Assembly: GCF_027568515.1 (NCBI RefSeq)
Contig: NZ_JANKZF010000005.1
Location: 62,001 to 126,000 of the forward strand
DNA length: 64,000 nt
Source of the DNA: Arthrobacter sp. HY1533
GTDB taxonomy: Bacteria; Actinomycetota; Actinomycetes; Actinomycetales; Micrococcaceae
Direction: 5' to 3'
This document shows positions 16,439-24,802 of the stretch, piece after piece. The stretch's first letter is position 1. Each line of letters begins with the position of its first letter. Both the position numbers and the translations under genes were made by a program. Below the pieces are notes generated by a model that was not told the origin of the DNA, searched no databases, and saw nothing but the letters and a program-made list of their open reading frames with translations.

Positions 16439-17626
16439 ATGAAAAACACACTCGTTCTCGGTCTGGGCGGAACGGTCGACTACGAGATCGCATGGGATTC
16501 CACGGTGATTGAAGAGCTGATTTCGGAGTTCGCCATCAGCTCCGCCGAACTCAGCACTTCAATCACCATCGGCAGCGAGCGGGACTTGCTCCTGACCCTT
16601 CTGGCATTCCTGCAAGACGGTGTCGGTGGGGAACGGTTCGTAGCCTCCTCCGACATCGTCGAGTCCTTTGCCGCACGGTTCGGCAGGCGCCTCACCCTCG
16701 GCGGCACCTGCGTGCGGGCCGCGATTGCGATGCAGGCTGTGGGCGTGCCCAGCACCCTTCATCTGGTGAGCATTGACGACACCGTGCGGCGCCTGCTCCC
16801 GGCCGGCGTTGACTACATCTGCAGCGCGACGGATGATTCCACCGATCCGCACCTGATAGTCCAGTTCCGGGAGGGGGAAAGAATCACCCGCGGGGACATC
16901 GACCTCCAGGCGCCACATTCGAACCGGGTCATCTACACCAACGACCCGCCCAACCGGGAGCTCTTGCTGAGCGAGGAACTCGGTGCAGTGTTGGCGGATG
17001 CCGAAGTGTTCATGATCTCCGGTTTCAATTCAATCCAGGAACCGGAGGTCATGGAGCAACGGTTGGAAAGCCTGAAGACTCACATGAAGCAGCTGCCGGC
17101 TTCGGCCGTTGTCTTTTATGAGGATGCCGGATTCCATGTGCCGGTGTTGAGCCAGCAGGTGCGCAACGCCCTCGTTGGCGAGGTGGATGTGTACAGCATG
17201 AACGAGGACGAAATGCAGGCCTACGTTGGCAGATCGCTTGATCTGCTCGATGCTGGGGACATGTGCGCGGCCCTTGCGGAACTGCACCGGGCCATTCCGG
17301 CGGCCACCTTGGTGGTGCACACAAAGTACTGGTCATTGGCTTACGGCCAGCGGGCGTCCAGCTTTGAGGCCGGGCTGCGCGGCGGCATCACCATGGCCAG
17401 TACCCGGTACGTCCACGGCGACGGCTTTGACGAAACCGACTACGACGCCGTTGCGAACCTCGGTGCCAACCAGGCCGGGGCCGACTTCGCCGAAACCATC
17501 AACAACAAGCTGGGGGAATTGGTCCACTGCCTCCCTGCGCTGGCCCTTGAGGTGGAGCACCCCACCACGATCGGGCTGGGAGACACATTTGTGGGCGGTT
17601 TCGTGGCGGCTCTCCACCGGTCTTGA
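16439..17626 (+). CDS. ADP-dependent phosphofructokinase/glucokinase family kinase
   Basis: 395-residue sugar kinase of the ADP-PFK/GK family (ribokinase-like fold). The ATG at 16439 lies 20 bases after the aldolase stop. Recognisable parts are GGTCVRAAIAMQAVGV near residue 87, VFMISGFNSIQEPE near 190, YEDAGFH near 223 and the catalytic GLGDTFVGG with Asp382 as base. The family, best known from archaea and eukaryotes, uses ADP rather than ATP. Context suggests phosphorylation of a hexose or hexose-6-phosphate feeding the aldolase. Nucleotide and sugar preference cannot be read from the sequence. Confidence 0.8.
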   Translation: MKNTLVLGLGGTVDYEIAWDSTVIEELISEFAISSAELSTSITIGSERDLLLTLLAFLQDGVGGERFVASSDIVESFAARFGRRLTLGGTCVRAAIAMQAVGVPSTLHLVSIDDTVRRLLPAGVDYICSATDDSTDPHLIVQFREGERITRGDIDLQAPHSNRVIYTNDPPNRELLLSEELGAVLADAEVFMISGFNSIQEPEVMEQRLESLKTHMKQLPASAVVFYEDAGFHVPVLSQQVRNALVGEVDVYSMNEDEMQAYVGRSLDLLDAGDMCAALAELHRAIPAATLVVHTKYWSLAYGQRASSFEAGLRGGITMASTRYVHGDGFDETDYDAVANLGANQAGADFAETINNKLGELVHCLPALALEVEHPTTIGLGDTFVGGFVAALHRS

Positions 17627-17778
17627 ATGACGTTTGGCAAGTGTGCTCGATGGCTTGGATGGGCAGGCGATCCCGCTTGCAAGAAGCCCGCTCCCGCGGG
17701 AAACGTCCCCCGGAACTGGCCACGCTTCGCCGCTACGAAAGGGCATCCACCGAGAACCACTTCAATGAAGGAAAACCA

Positions 17779-17964
17779 ATGTCCGAATCGCCAAAACCAC
17801 GAGGATCCCACATCAAAGTCAGCATTCTCCTGCACTGCCACGAATGCCGCAGGACCGTCCCTTGCGCTCCCGGATCCCTCAGTCATGACGGAGCCACCGA
17901 GTATCGCAGGTGCGAAGACGGCCATACGGTACTGGACAGGGTGCTCTTGGGTACGCAGGAGTAA
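17779..17964 (+). CDS. Small Cys-rich hypothetical protein
   Basis: 61-residue polar protein with the ATG at 17779 and AAGGA at 17768-17772. Cysteines and histidines cluster as HCHECRRTVPC with a further RRCEDGH, which could bind zinc. No family was recognised. It lies about 150 bases after the sugar kinase on the same strand and may be independent of that operon. The well-spaced ribosome site and the patterned cysteines support it; the short length and the lack of a known relative keep confidence moderate. Confidence 0.5.
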   Translation: MSESPKPRGSHIKVSILLHCHECRRTVPCAPGSLSHDGATEYRRCEDGHTVLDRVLLGTQE

Positions 17965-18058
17965 GAAGACGAGCAGTCACGCCAGGAAATTCAGAAGAAT
18001 GTACTGGAGAGTGACTAACCGTTCCATTGATGTTCAACCCAGGCTTTGCAAAAGAAAA

Positions 18059-18096
18059 GCGGCGGGCGGCTCTCCCCAGGGAAAGCCGCCCGCCGC
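18059..18096 (-). terminator. Rho-independent terminator of gltA
   Basis: GCGGCGGGCGGC and GCCGCCCGCCGC form a 12-bp perfect stem. On the minus strand the stem is followed by TTTTCTTTT, a good intrinsic terminator for the gltA transcript. Confidence 0.88.
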
Positions 18097-18168
18097 CGTC
18101 ATGCTTCAATGGGCCCACAGCTCCGAGGGCCCCGCCCCGAGCCTGCGAGGGGTGGGAGGAGCTGGGGA

Positions 18169-19452
18169 TTACCGCGAGGGGTACATGCGCTCCGGCTCGC
18201 CTGTGTACAGCTGGCGCGGGCGGCCGATCTTGGTCTGCGGGTCCTTCATCATTTCGCGCCACTGGGCAATCCAGCCCGGCAGGCGGCCAATGGCGAACAG
18301 CACCGTAAACATCTTCTCGGGGAAGCCCATGGCCTTGTAGATCAGGCCTGTGTAGAAGTCCACGTTCGGGTAGAGCTTGCGGGAGATGAAGTACTCATCC
18401 GTCAGCGCAACTTCTTCCAGGCGCATGGCGATGGCGAGGAGTTCGTCGTTGCCGCCGAGCTTCTCGAGGATCTCGTGGGCCGTGGCCTTCACGATCGTGG
18501 CGCGGGGGTCGTAGTTCTTGTAGACGCGGTGTCCGAAGCCCATGAGCTTGACGCCGGCTTCCTTGTTCTTGACGCGCTCAACGAACTTCTCAACGGGCTC
18601 GCCGCTGGCCTGGATGTCGCGGAGCATGTTCAACACTGCCTCGTTGGCGCCGCCGTGCAGCGGGCCAAAGAGGGCGTTGATTCCGGCCGAGACCGAGGCA
18701 AACATGTTGGCGTTGGCGGAGCCCACCAGGCGCACAGTGGAGGTGGAGCAGTTCTGCTCGTGGTCTGCGTGCAGGATCAGCAGCAGGTCCAGGGCCTTGA
18801 CCACTACCGGGTCCAGCTCGTAGGGCTCGGCGGGCAGGCCGAAGCTCAGGCGCAGGTAGTTCTCCACCAGGTTCATGGAGTTGTCCGGGTACAGCATGGG
18901 CTGGCCGATGGACTTCTTGTACGCGTAGGCGGCGATGACGGGCATCTTGGCCATGAGGCGGATGGTGGCCATCTCGACCTGCTCGTCGTCAAACGGGTCC
19001 AGTGAGTCCTGGTAGAACGTGGACAGCGCGGAGACGGCGGAGGACAGCACCGGCATGGGGTGTGCGTCTCGCGGGAAGCCGCCGAAGAAGCCCTTGAGGT
19101 CTTCGTGCAGCATGGTGTGGCGGCGGATGCGCTGGTCGAACGCTTCCAGCTCGGCCGGGGTGGGCAGGTTCCCGTAGATCAAAAGGTAGGAAACTTCCAG
19201 GAAGCTGGAGTGCTCGGCCAGTTCCTCGATGGGGTAGCCGCGGTAGCGCAGGATGCCCTTGTCGCCGTCAATGTAGGTGATGGCGGAGGAGGTTGCCGCC
19301 GTGTTGACGAAGCCGGGGTCGTAGGCGACCGCACCGGTGGTCTTCAGGAGCTTGGAAACGTCATACCCGGCGTTGCCTTCTACTGCTTCGAGTCGCGGAA
19401 GTTCAAGCTCTCCGCCGTCGTAGCGCAGGGTTGCGCTCGTGGAATCAGTCAT
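18169..19452 (-). CDS. gltA: Citrate synthase
   Basis: Type I hexameric citrate synthase of 427 residues condensing acetyl-CoA and oxaloacetate at the entry of the TCA cycle. The ATG at 19452 follows AAGGGGA on its strand. Active-site segments are present: the histidine in LHGGANEAV near residue 265 and GFGHRVYKNYDPRA near 305, plus an N-terminal domain typical of the NADH-sensitive bacterial type. It is monocistronic with its own terminator. The upstream 217 bases to dapC carry no other gene. Confidence 0.95.
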   Translation of the reverse strand: MTDSTSATLRYDGGELELPRLEAVEGNAGYDVSKLLKTTGAVAYDPGFVNTAATSSAITYIDGDKGILRYRGYPIEELAEHSSFLEVSYLLIYGNLPTPAELEAFDQRIRRHTMLHEDLKGFFGGFPRDAHPMPVLSSAVSALSTFYQDSLDPFDDEQVEMATIRLMAKMPVIAAYAYKKSIGQPMLYPDNSMNLVENYLRLSFGLPAEPYELDPVVVKALDLLLILHADHEQNCSTSTVRLVGSANANMFASVSAGINALFGPLHGGANEAVLNMLRDIQASGEPVEKFVERVKNKEAGVKLMGFGHRVYKNYDPRATIVKATAHEILEKLGGNDELLAIAMRLEEVALTDEYFISRKLYPNVDFYTGLIYKAMGFPEKMFTVLFAIGRLPGWIAQWREMMKDPQTKIGRPRQLYTGEPERMYPSR

Positions 19453-19669
19453 GGAGTCCCCTTCATGAGGTGGCCTTCGTGGGGCCTTGGTTGGTTCAAT
19501 GCTTGCTTTCCGTCCACGGGTCACCCGCGCCCGCAGGGGGACAATGCCGAAAGAGCAAAAGCACATTATGCGTCCGGTGGCCAAGACGGCTACCTATGAA
19601 ACTACCGCTTTAAGGTCCTTCAACACCAATCCTGAGCGCGCCGGTGGACCCGTTTGCTCGAAATCGGTG

Positions 19670-20830
19670 CTATTTTGCGCCGAGCCGCTGCACGGCGGCA
19701 TCGATGCGCTCATCGCTTCCGGTCAGCGCCACCCGGACAAAGCCATTGCCGGCCTCGCCGTAGAACACGCCAGGCCCGGCCAGGATGCCCAGTTCGGCGA
19801 GTCGCCCGATGGTGGTCCAGGTGTCCTCCCCGGCGGTGCACCACAGGTACAGCCCCGCCTCGGAGTGGTGGATGGTGAGCCCGAAGCCCTCAAGTGCGCC
19901 CACGAGCCGGGCCCGCCGGTTGCGGTACAGATCCTTCTGGGCGGAAACATGGGCGTCGTCACCCAGGGCCACGCGCATGGCGTCCTGGACGGGGTAGGGC
20001 ACAATCATGCCTGCGTGCTTGCGGCTGTTGACCAGGTTGGCCATGATGGCTGCATCGCCTGCCACGAATGCCGCCCGGTAGCCGGCAACGTTGGACTGCT
20101 TGCTCAGCGAGTAGATGGCCAGCAGGCCATCGTTCGAGCCGCCTGACACGCGCGGGTCCAGAACGCTCGGGACCGGCTCGCCGCCGTTCTCGGTGTCCCA
20201 CTGGCCCCAGCCCAGCTCGCCGTAGCATTCGTCGGAAGCCACGACGGCGCCAATCTCCCGCGCCGCCGCCACCAGCGCAGCCATCTCTTCGACGCCGCGC
20301 ACAATGCCCGTGGGGTTGCCGGGCGAGTTGATCCACACCAGGCGCACCTTGGCGCGGGTGTCGGCGTCGAGCTCGTCCAGGGAATCGGCCGCAACAGCCG
20401 TGGCACCGGCAAAAACTGCGCCCATGTCATAGGTGGGGTAGGCCACCTTGGGCCGCACCACAATGTCCCCTGCGCCCAGGCCCAGCAGCAGCGGCAGCCA
20501 GGCCACGAGCTCCTTGGATCCCACCGTGGGCATGACGTCGGCGGGGTCCAGCCCCGGGACGTTGCGGCGGCGCGCAAACCAATCCACCACGGCCTGGCGC
20601 AGCGCCAGGGTGCCGTGCGTTGTGGGGTATCCGGGCGCGTCCGCGGCAGCCTTCAGTGCATCCTGGATCAGCGCGGGCGTGGGGTCGACCGGCGTGCCGA
20701 TGGAGAGGTTCACCACGCCGTCCGGGTGCTTGGCGGCCGTTGCCTGGTACGGGGCCATGGAATCCCACGGGTATTCGGGCAGCTGCAGGCCAAAGGGCTT
20801 GCCGGAGGTTTGGTGCGAAGCCGTTGTCAT
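19670..20830 (-). CDS. dapC: Succinyldiaminopimelate transaminase DapC
   Basis: PLP-dependent class I/II aminotransferase of 386 residues that makes N-succinyl-LL-diaminopimelate from the keto precursor, with glutamate as donor. The ATG at 20830 is ten bases after the ferredoxin stop. The fold signatures are INSPGNPTGIV, ASDECYGELGW and the PLP lysine in YSLSKQSNVAGYRAAF. The fdxA-dapC order is a common actinobacterial pair and is the main reason for choosing dapC over other aminotransferases of the same family. Confidence 0.9.
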   Translation of the reverse strand: MTTASHQTSGKPFGLQLPEYPWDSMAPYQATAAKHPDGVVNLSIGTPVDPTPALIQDALKAAADAPGYPTTHGTLALRQAVVDWFARRRNVPGLDPADVMPTVGSKELVAWLPLLLGLGAGDIVVRPKVAYPTYDMGAVFAGATAVAADSLDELDADTRAKVRLVWINSPGNPTGIVRGVEEMAALVAAAREIGAVVASDECYGELGWGQWDTENGGEPVPSVLDPRVSGGSNDGLLAIYSLSKQSNVAGYRAAFVAGDAAIMANLVNSRKHAGMIVPYPVQDAMRVALGDDAHVSAQKDLYRNRRARLVGALEGFGLTIHHSEAGLYLWCTAGEDTWTTIGRLAELGILAGPGVFYGEAGNGFVRVALTGSDERIDAAVQRLGAK

Positions 20831-20840
20831 GGGGTGCGGG

Positions 20841-21164
20841 TCAGTCCTGGTTCTGCGGGGGAAGTGCTGCAACGAAGGGGTGGTCGGTGTGGGTGTTGCC
20901 GATCTTGGCAGCACCGCCCGGGGAGCCCAAAACGTCAAAGAATTCCACATTGGCCTTGTAGTACTCGGCCCACTCATCCGGGGTGTCATCCTCGTAGTAA
21001 ATGGCCTCGACGGGGCACACGGGCTCGCAGGCGCCACAGTCAACACATTCGTCGGGGTGGATGTAGAGCGAGCGTTCGCCTTCGTAGATACAGTCGACGG
21101 GGCATTCCTCAACACATGCCTTGTCCTTGACATCCACGCACGGCTGCGCAATTACGTACGTCAC
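20841..21164 (-). CDS. fdxA: 7Fe ferredoxin FdxA
   Basis: Small electron carrier of 107 residues with one 3Fe-4S and one 4Fe-4S cluster. Cysteines at 9, 17, 21, 25, 40, 43, 46 and 50 match the FdxA pattern (MTYVIAQPCVDVKDKAC, CVDCGACEPVCP). The GTG at 21164 was chosen because AGGAAGG lies nine bases upstream and MTYVIAQP is the usual family N-terminus. It is the first gene of the fdxA-dapC operon. In this clade it is thought to serve P450s or stress responses; the partner is unknown here. Confidence 0.95.
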   Translation of the reverse strand: MTYVIAQPCVDVKDKACVEECPVDCIYEGERSLYIHPDECVDCGACEPVCPVEAIYYEDDTPDEWAEYYKANVEFFDVLGSPGGAAKIGNTHTDHPFVAALPPQNQD

Positions 21165-21262
21165 GAACCCCAACCTTCCTCACAAGTCTCGTGCCGGCAC
21201 AAATCGCCACCGGCTCTCCCATTATCCCCCACCGCCGCCGCAGCGCGCACTTTGGCAAGACT

Positions 21263-21268
21263 TAGTAT
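21263..21268 (+). promoter_or_regulatory. -10 element of leaderless small gene
   Basis: TAGTAT ends six bases before the GTG at 21275, which selects that GTG over the one at 21272 as the start of a leaderless mRNA. Confidence 0.55.
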
Positions 21269-21274
21269 GAAGTG

Positions 21275-21508
21275 GTGAACACTGCACTTGACCGGCTTGC
21301 CGGCCTTCCCCTGGGCACCCGCATGGTGGTCCGCTACCGGATTGGCGACGGACTCACCGATGCGCTGGGCGAGTTGAGCGCCCGCGACAGCCACGGCTGC
21401 ACCATTTCCACCCGGTCCGGGCCCGTCACCATCGCGTACGACGACGTCCACCTCGCCAAGGCGGTGCCCCCTCCCCCGCCGCCGCGCGCCCGGCGCCTGC
21501 AGGGGTAG
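21275..21508 (+). CDS. Small conserved hypothetical, SH3-like
   Basis: 77-residue protein beginning MNTALDRLAGLPLGTRMVVRYR when the GTG at 21275 is used. The all-beta pattern (GTRMVVRYRIGD, ALGELSARDSHGCTISTRSGPVTIAYDDV) resembles the SH3-like domain found before GNAT acetyltransferases in many actinobacteria. Here only that domain remains, ending in a proline run and a basic tail. It is divergent from fdxA. The role is unknown; binding to nucleic acid or another protein is possible. Confidence 0.6.
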   Translation: MNTALDRLAGLPLGTRMVVRYRIGDGLTDALGELSARDSHGCTISTRSGPVTIAYDDVHLAKAVPPPPPPRARRLQG

Positions 21509-21516
21509 CGGCCGCC

Positions 21517-21987
21517 CTATTTCCGGTGGGACAGCTTGCCGCGCGGGTGCAGCAGGCGCCACACCACCAGCGCCGTGATGGGAGTGATGACGGCAATGCC
21601 GTACAGCCAGGTGGTGCCCTGGGTGTTGTCGAAAATCATGCCAAAGGAGCCCAGTTGCAGCGACAGCACTCCCGCCGTCGTGTAGGCGGCGGCACCGCAC
21701 CACACCACCACCCAGGCGCTCCGGCTCCACATGCCCACAAACGTGGACACGGCGGCCAGCAGCAGCAGGGCCAGGGCGGAACCATAGGGGATGGCACTCT
21801 CCGGTCCGTCCGGGAACCAGGCATGGCCGTGCAGCGAGGTGCCCAGCAGCCCGGCACCAATCCCAGCGCCTGCCGCCGCGGCCACGACGGCCCAGCGGCG
21901 GGGCCGCGGGAAGGCCGGGCTTTTCTTCCCGTCGAGCAGTCCAGGCCCGGAAACGTCCAGGTCTTCCCCGGCTGCGGGGTCCGTCAC
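21517..21987 (-). CDS. Four-helix hypothetical membrane protein
   Basis: 156-residue integral membrane protein with a short polar N-terminus and four predicted helices (near 32-52, 60-82, 88-108, 122-142), then a Lys/Arg tail. The GTG start overlaps the mshB stop by four bases (GTGA), so it is translationally coupled to mshB. No family is recognised. Proteins of this size next to mshB are common in Micrococcaceae, but no function follows from this. Confidence 0.7.
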   Translation of the reverse strand: MTDPAAGEDLDVSGPGLLDGKKSPAFPRPRRWAVVAAAAGAGIGAGLLGTSLHGHAWFPDGPESAIPYGSALALLLLAAVSTFVGMWSRSAWVVVWCGAAAYTTAGVLSLQLGSFGMIFDNTQGTTWLYGIAVITPITALVVWRLLHPRGKLSHRK

Positions 21988-22922
21988 GGCGTGCCCGCCC
22001 CGGTGCCGTAGATGGCTTCCGCGTCAATGGCCGTGAACTCCTCCACGGCGTTGATGTCGCGCCAGACGTTGTCCGAGAGCGCAAAGCGGTCCCCGTCCAC
22101 AGTCATCTGGGTGCGGTGCGCCCGCATGGCGGCCGTCTTGGCGGCCATGTCGCCGGCCACGGCGAGCCGCGGGACACCGTCCTGCAGGGGGCGCTCCGGG
22201 CGGTCGCTGACAATGGCAAAGACGCCGGGCACCTTCCAGCCGGTCACCACGGATGCGGCTGCCGCCGGTCCCTCGGAGGAGCGCCCGGCCGATGCGGCCA
22301 GGCGCAGAGCGGCCACGGTAAGTTCATGGGCTCGGACGTGGTCGGGGTGCCCGTAGCCGCCGTCCTCGGCATAGCTGACCACCACGTCGGGCCGCAGCGA
22401 CCTGATGGCGCGGGCCAGCAGCTCGGCTGTTTCCTCCAGCGGCGCCCTGGAGAATGATCCGGGCAGCACAGTGTCCGCCGCTGTGGCCCGCCCGTCCGGG
22501 CCCCACTGCATGCCGGAATCACGGAACACGGTTGGCCCGCCGTCCGGCGCCGTGACACCCTGCCCCAGCCAGATGTGCTCCGCCACGCCGAGGGCCGCAA
22601 GGGCCTCGGCCAGCTCGCGTTCCCGTTCCAGGGCCAACCCGGCACCCGGCGACGCTGCGTCCGAGGGGAGGAGGCCGGCGTCGTCCGCCACCGGCTCGTC
22701 TGGCAGGCGCAAGGCGCGCCCCACCTCCAGGTGGCCCAGCTCCGGCGGGATGACCTCGCCCAGCTCGCCGCGCGTGCAGGTCACGAGGACCACGCGCGTG
22801 CCGGCAGCGGCGGCGGCGGCCATGGTGGCGCCCGTGACAATGGTTTCATCGTCCGGGTGGGCGTGCACAAGGAGCATGGTGGTGCCGGGTCCGGTGCCGG
22901 GCAGCAGGGAGGGTGTGTCCAT
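21984..22922 (-). CDS. mshB: Mycothiol deacetylase MshB
   Basis: Zinc deacetylase of 312 residues that acts on GlcNAc-inositol in mycothiol synthesis, producing GlcN-Ins for ligation to cysteine. The LmbE/PIG-L fold is shown by AHPDDE at 21-26 (zinc His22 and Asp25) and GHPDHV at 191-196 (zinc His195). The ATG at 22922 has a TAGATT -10 box seven bases upstream and is probably leaderless; a longer start at 22976 is less likely. Mycothiol is restricted to actinobacteria, so this gene is one of the best lineage markers in the window. Confidence 0.92.
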   Translation of the reverse strand: MDTPSLLPGTGPGTTMLLVHAHPDDETIVTGATMAAAAAAGTRVVLVTCTRGELGEVIPPELGHLEVGRALRLPDEPVADDAGLLPSDAASPGAGLALERERELAEALAALGVAEHIWLGQGVTAPDGGPTVFRDSGMQWGPDGRATAADTVLPGSFSRAPLEETAELLARAIRSLRPDVVVSYAEDGGYGHPDHVRAHELTVAALRLAASAGRSSEGPAAAASVVTGWKVPGVFAIVSDRPERPLQDGVPRLAVAGDMAAKTAAMRAHRTQMTVDGDRFALSDNVWRDINAVEEFTAIDAEAIYGTGAGTP

Positions 22923-22929
22923 GCATTCC

Positions 22930-22935
22930 AATCTA
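22930..22935 (-). promoter_or_regulatory. -10 element of leaderless mshB
   Basis: On the minus strand TAGATT ends seven bases before the mshB ATG at 22922, with no clear ribosome site between. Confidence 0.45.
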
Positions 22936-22966
22936 CTCGCAGCCCGGCCCCGCGCCCCAACGCAAA

Positions 22967-23008
22967 GGGCCGGCACCCACGGAAGTGTTCCTCCGTGAAT
23001 GCCGGCCC
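22967..23008 (-). terminator. Two-step hairpin ending the oligopeptide transporter operon
   Basis: An outer GGGCCGGCA/TGCCGGCCC stem (9 bp) encloses an inner CACGGA/TCCGTG stem. It lies directly after the stop of the fused ATPase gene and before the mshB promoter. Confidence 0.75.
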
Positions 23009-23026
23009 CGTGGGGACGCGAGCAAA

Positions 23027-24802
23027 CTAAACCAGGAGCGATGCTCCCGGAATGGCGTTGAGCAGGTCCTGCGTGTACTTCTGCTGCGGGTTGTTGAAGA
23101 CCTCGTCAGTGGTTGCCTGCTCCACGAGACGGCCCTTCTGCATGACCGAGACCTCATCGGCGATCTGGCGGACCACCGCGAGGTCGTGGGTGATGAACAG
23201 GTACGTCAGGCCCAACTCTTCCTGCAGCTCGTTGAGCAGGTTCAGCACCTGCGCCTGCACCAGCACGTCCAGTGCCGAGACGGCCTCGTCACAGATGATG
23301 ACATCCGGGTTCAGGGCCAGTGCACGCGCAATGGCGATACGTTGGCGCTGGCCACCGGAGAGCTCATTGGGGAAGCGCTGCATGGTGGAGGCAGGCATGG
23401 AAACCTGGTCCAGCAGTTCCCGCACCTTCTTCTCCCGCGACTTGGCGTTGCCGATCTTGTGGATCTTCAACGGCTCCTCGATGGTGCGGTAGATGTTGAA
23501 CATCGGGTCCAGGGAGCCGTAGGGGTCCTGGAAGATGGGCTGCACGCGGCGGCGGAAGTCAAAGAGTGCCTTCCCCTTGAGCGTGTTCACCTCAACACCG
23601 TCAAAGAGGATGCTGCCCTCGGTGGGGGCCAGCAGGCTCAACGCCATCTGTGCCACGGTGGACTTGCCGGAACCCGACTCGCCCACAATGGCCATGGTGC
23701 TGCCGCGCTTGACGGTGATCGAGACGTCGTCAACGGCCTTGAAGTCCGTGGACTTGCCCAGGGCTCCGCGCAGCTTGAAGACCTTGGTGAGGTTCTTGAT
23801 CTCCAGGATGGTGTCGCCGCGGCCCGCGGGCTTGTGCGTCTTGATCTCTTCGGCGTGCGCGACGGCGTCGGCCTTCTTGACGTCGGCGGGCTTGGCCACC
23901 TCCACCGTGCCGGCTGCCGCGGCTGCTGCCAGGGCCTCCTTGGCCTTGCCCGACTGCAACCGCTTCGACGCCAACGACGGCGCAGAGTTGACCAGGCGCT
24001 GCGTGTACGGGTGGCGCGGGTTGCGCAGGATTTCCAGTGCGGGACCCGATTCAACCACCTGCCCCTTGTACATCACCACGAGCTTTTCGGCGCGCTCGGC
24101 GGCAAGGCCGAGGTCGTGGGTGATGAGCAGCACAGCGGTGTTCAGCTCCGTGGTCATGCGGTCCAGGTGGTCCAGGATCTGGCCCTGCACCGTGACGTCC
24201 AGCGCCGAGGTGGGCTCATCGGCGATGAGCAGGCGCGGCCGGCAGGCCAGGCCAATCGCGATGAGCGCACGCTGGCGCATGCCGCCGGAGAACTCGTGCG
24301 GGTACTGCTTGGCACGGGCCGCGGCGTCGGGCAGGCCGGCCTCGGCCAGCACCTCCGCCACGCGCTCCTTGGAGTTGGCCCCCGCCAGGCCGTTGGCCTT
24401 GAGCGTTTCCTTGACCTGGAAACCAATCTTCCAGACCGGGTTCAGGTTGGACATGGGGTCCTGCGGGACCATGCCGATGGAGTTTCCGCGCAGCTCGACG
24501 ATCCGCTTTGAGCTGGCGTTGGTGATGTCCTCGCCGTCAAAGATGATCTGCCCGCCGCTGACGCGTCCGTTGGAGGGCAGCAAGCCAATTGCGGCCAGCG
24601 CCGTGGTGGACTTGCCGGATCCGGACTCGCCAACAATGGCCACCGTCTCACCGGGCATCACCGTCAGGTGCGCATTGCGCACGGCGTTGACCGGGCCGCC
24701 CTGCGTGTCGAAGGTGATGGCGAGGTCCTTGATTTCCAGCAGTGGCACGTCGCTTGCGGCGCGTGCGCCGGACTTGTTCATGTCAATGTTTGCCAAGGCC
24801 AA
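23027..24802 (-). CDS. Oligopeptide ABC transporter, fused double ATPase (DppD-DppF type)
   Basis: 591-residue ATPase carrying two complete nucleotide-binding domains in one chain. The first has Walker A GESGSGKST at 58-66, signature LSGG-like FSGGMRQRA and Walker B LLIADEPTSALD. The second, after a Lys/Ala-rich linker near 305-345, has Walker A near 372, signature LSGGQRQRI and VIICDEAVSALD. Each shows the C-terminal oligopeptide-transporter extension (NPRHPYTQ, NPQQKYTQ). The start is uncertain: TTG at 24802 abuts the previous stop, and an in-frame ATG lies at 24781. Last gene of the dpp-like operon. Confidence 0.92.
   Translation of the reverse strand: MALANIDMNKSGARAASDVPLLEIKDLAITFDTQGGPVNAVRNAHLTVMPGETVAIVGESGSGKSTTALAAIGLLPSNGRVSGGQIIFDGEDITNASSKRIVELRGNSIGMVPQDPMSNLNPVWKIGFQVKETLKANGLAGANSKERVAEVLAEAGLPDAAARAKQYPHEFSGGMRQRALIAIGLACRPRLLIADEPTSALDVTVQGQILDHLDRMTTELNTAVLLITHDLGLAAERAEKLVVMYKGQVVESGPALEILRNPRHPYTQRLVNSAPSLASKRLQSGKAKEALAAAAAAGTVEVAKPADVKKADAVAHAEEIKTHKPAGRGDTILEIKNLTKVFKLRGALGKSTDFKAVDDVSITVKRGSTMAIVGESGSGKSTVAQMALSLLAPTEGSILFDGVEVNTLKGKALFDFRRRVQPIFQDPYGSLDPMFNIYRTIEEPLKIHKIGNAKSREKKVRELLDQVSMPASTMQRFPNELSGGQRQRIAIARALALNPDVIICDEAVSALDVLVQAQVLNLLNELQEELGLTYLFITHDLAVVRQIADEVSVMQKGRLVEQATTDEVFNNPQQKYTQDLLNAIPGASLLV

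Noticed and set aside
22913-24511. Long plus-strand open frame opposite the fused ATPase gene
   Set aside because: Low-complexity Gly/Leu/His-rich translation typical of antisense GC-rich DNA; both ATPase domains are intact on the other strand.
23027-24802. Frameshift or mis-joined pair of ATPase genes
   Set aside because: One uninterrupted frame with two complete ATPase domains is a known natural fusion in actinobacterial peptide transporters.
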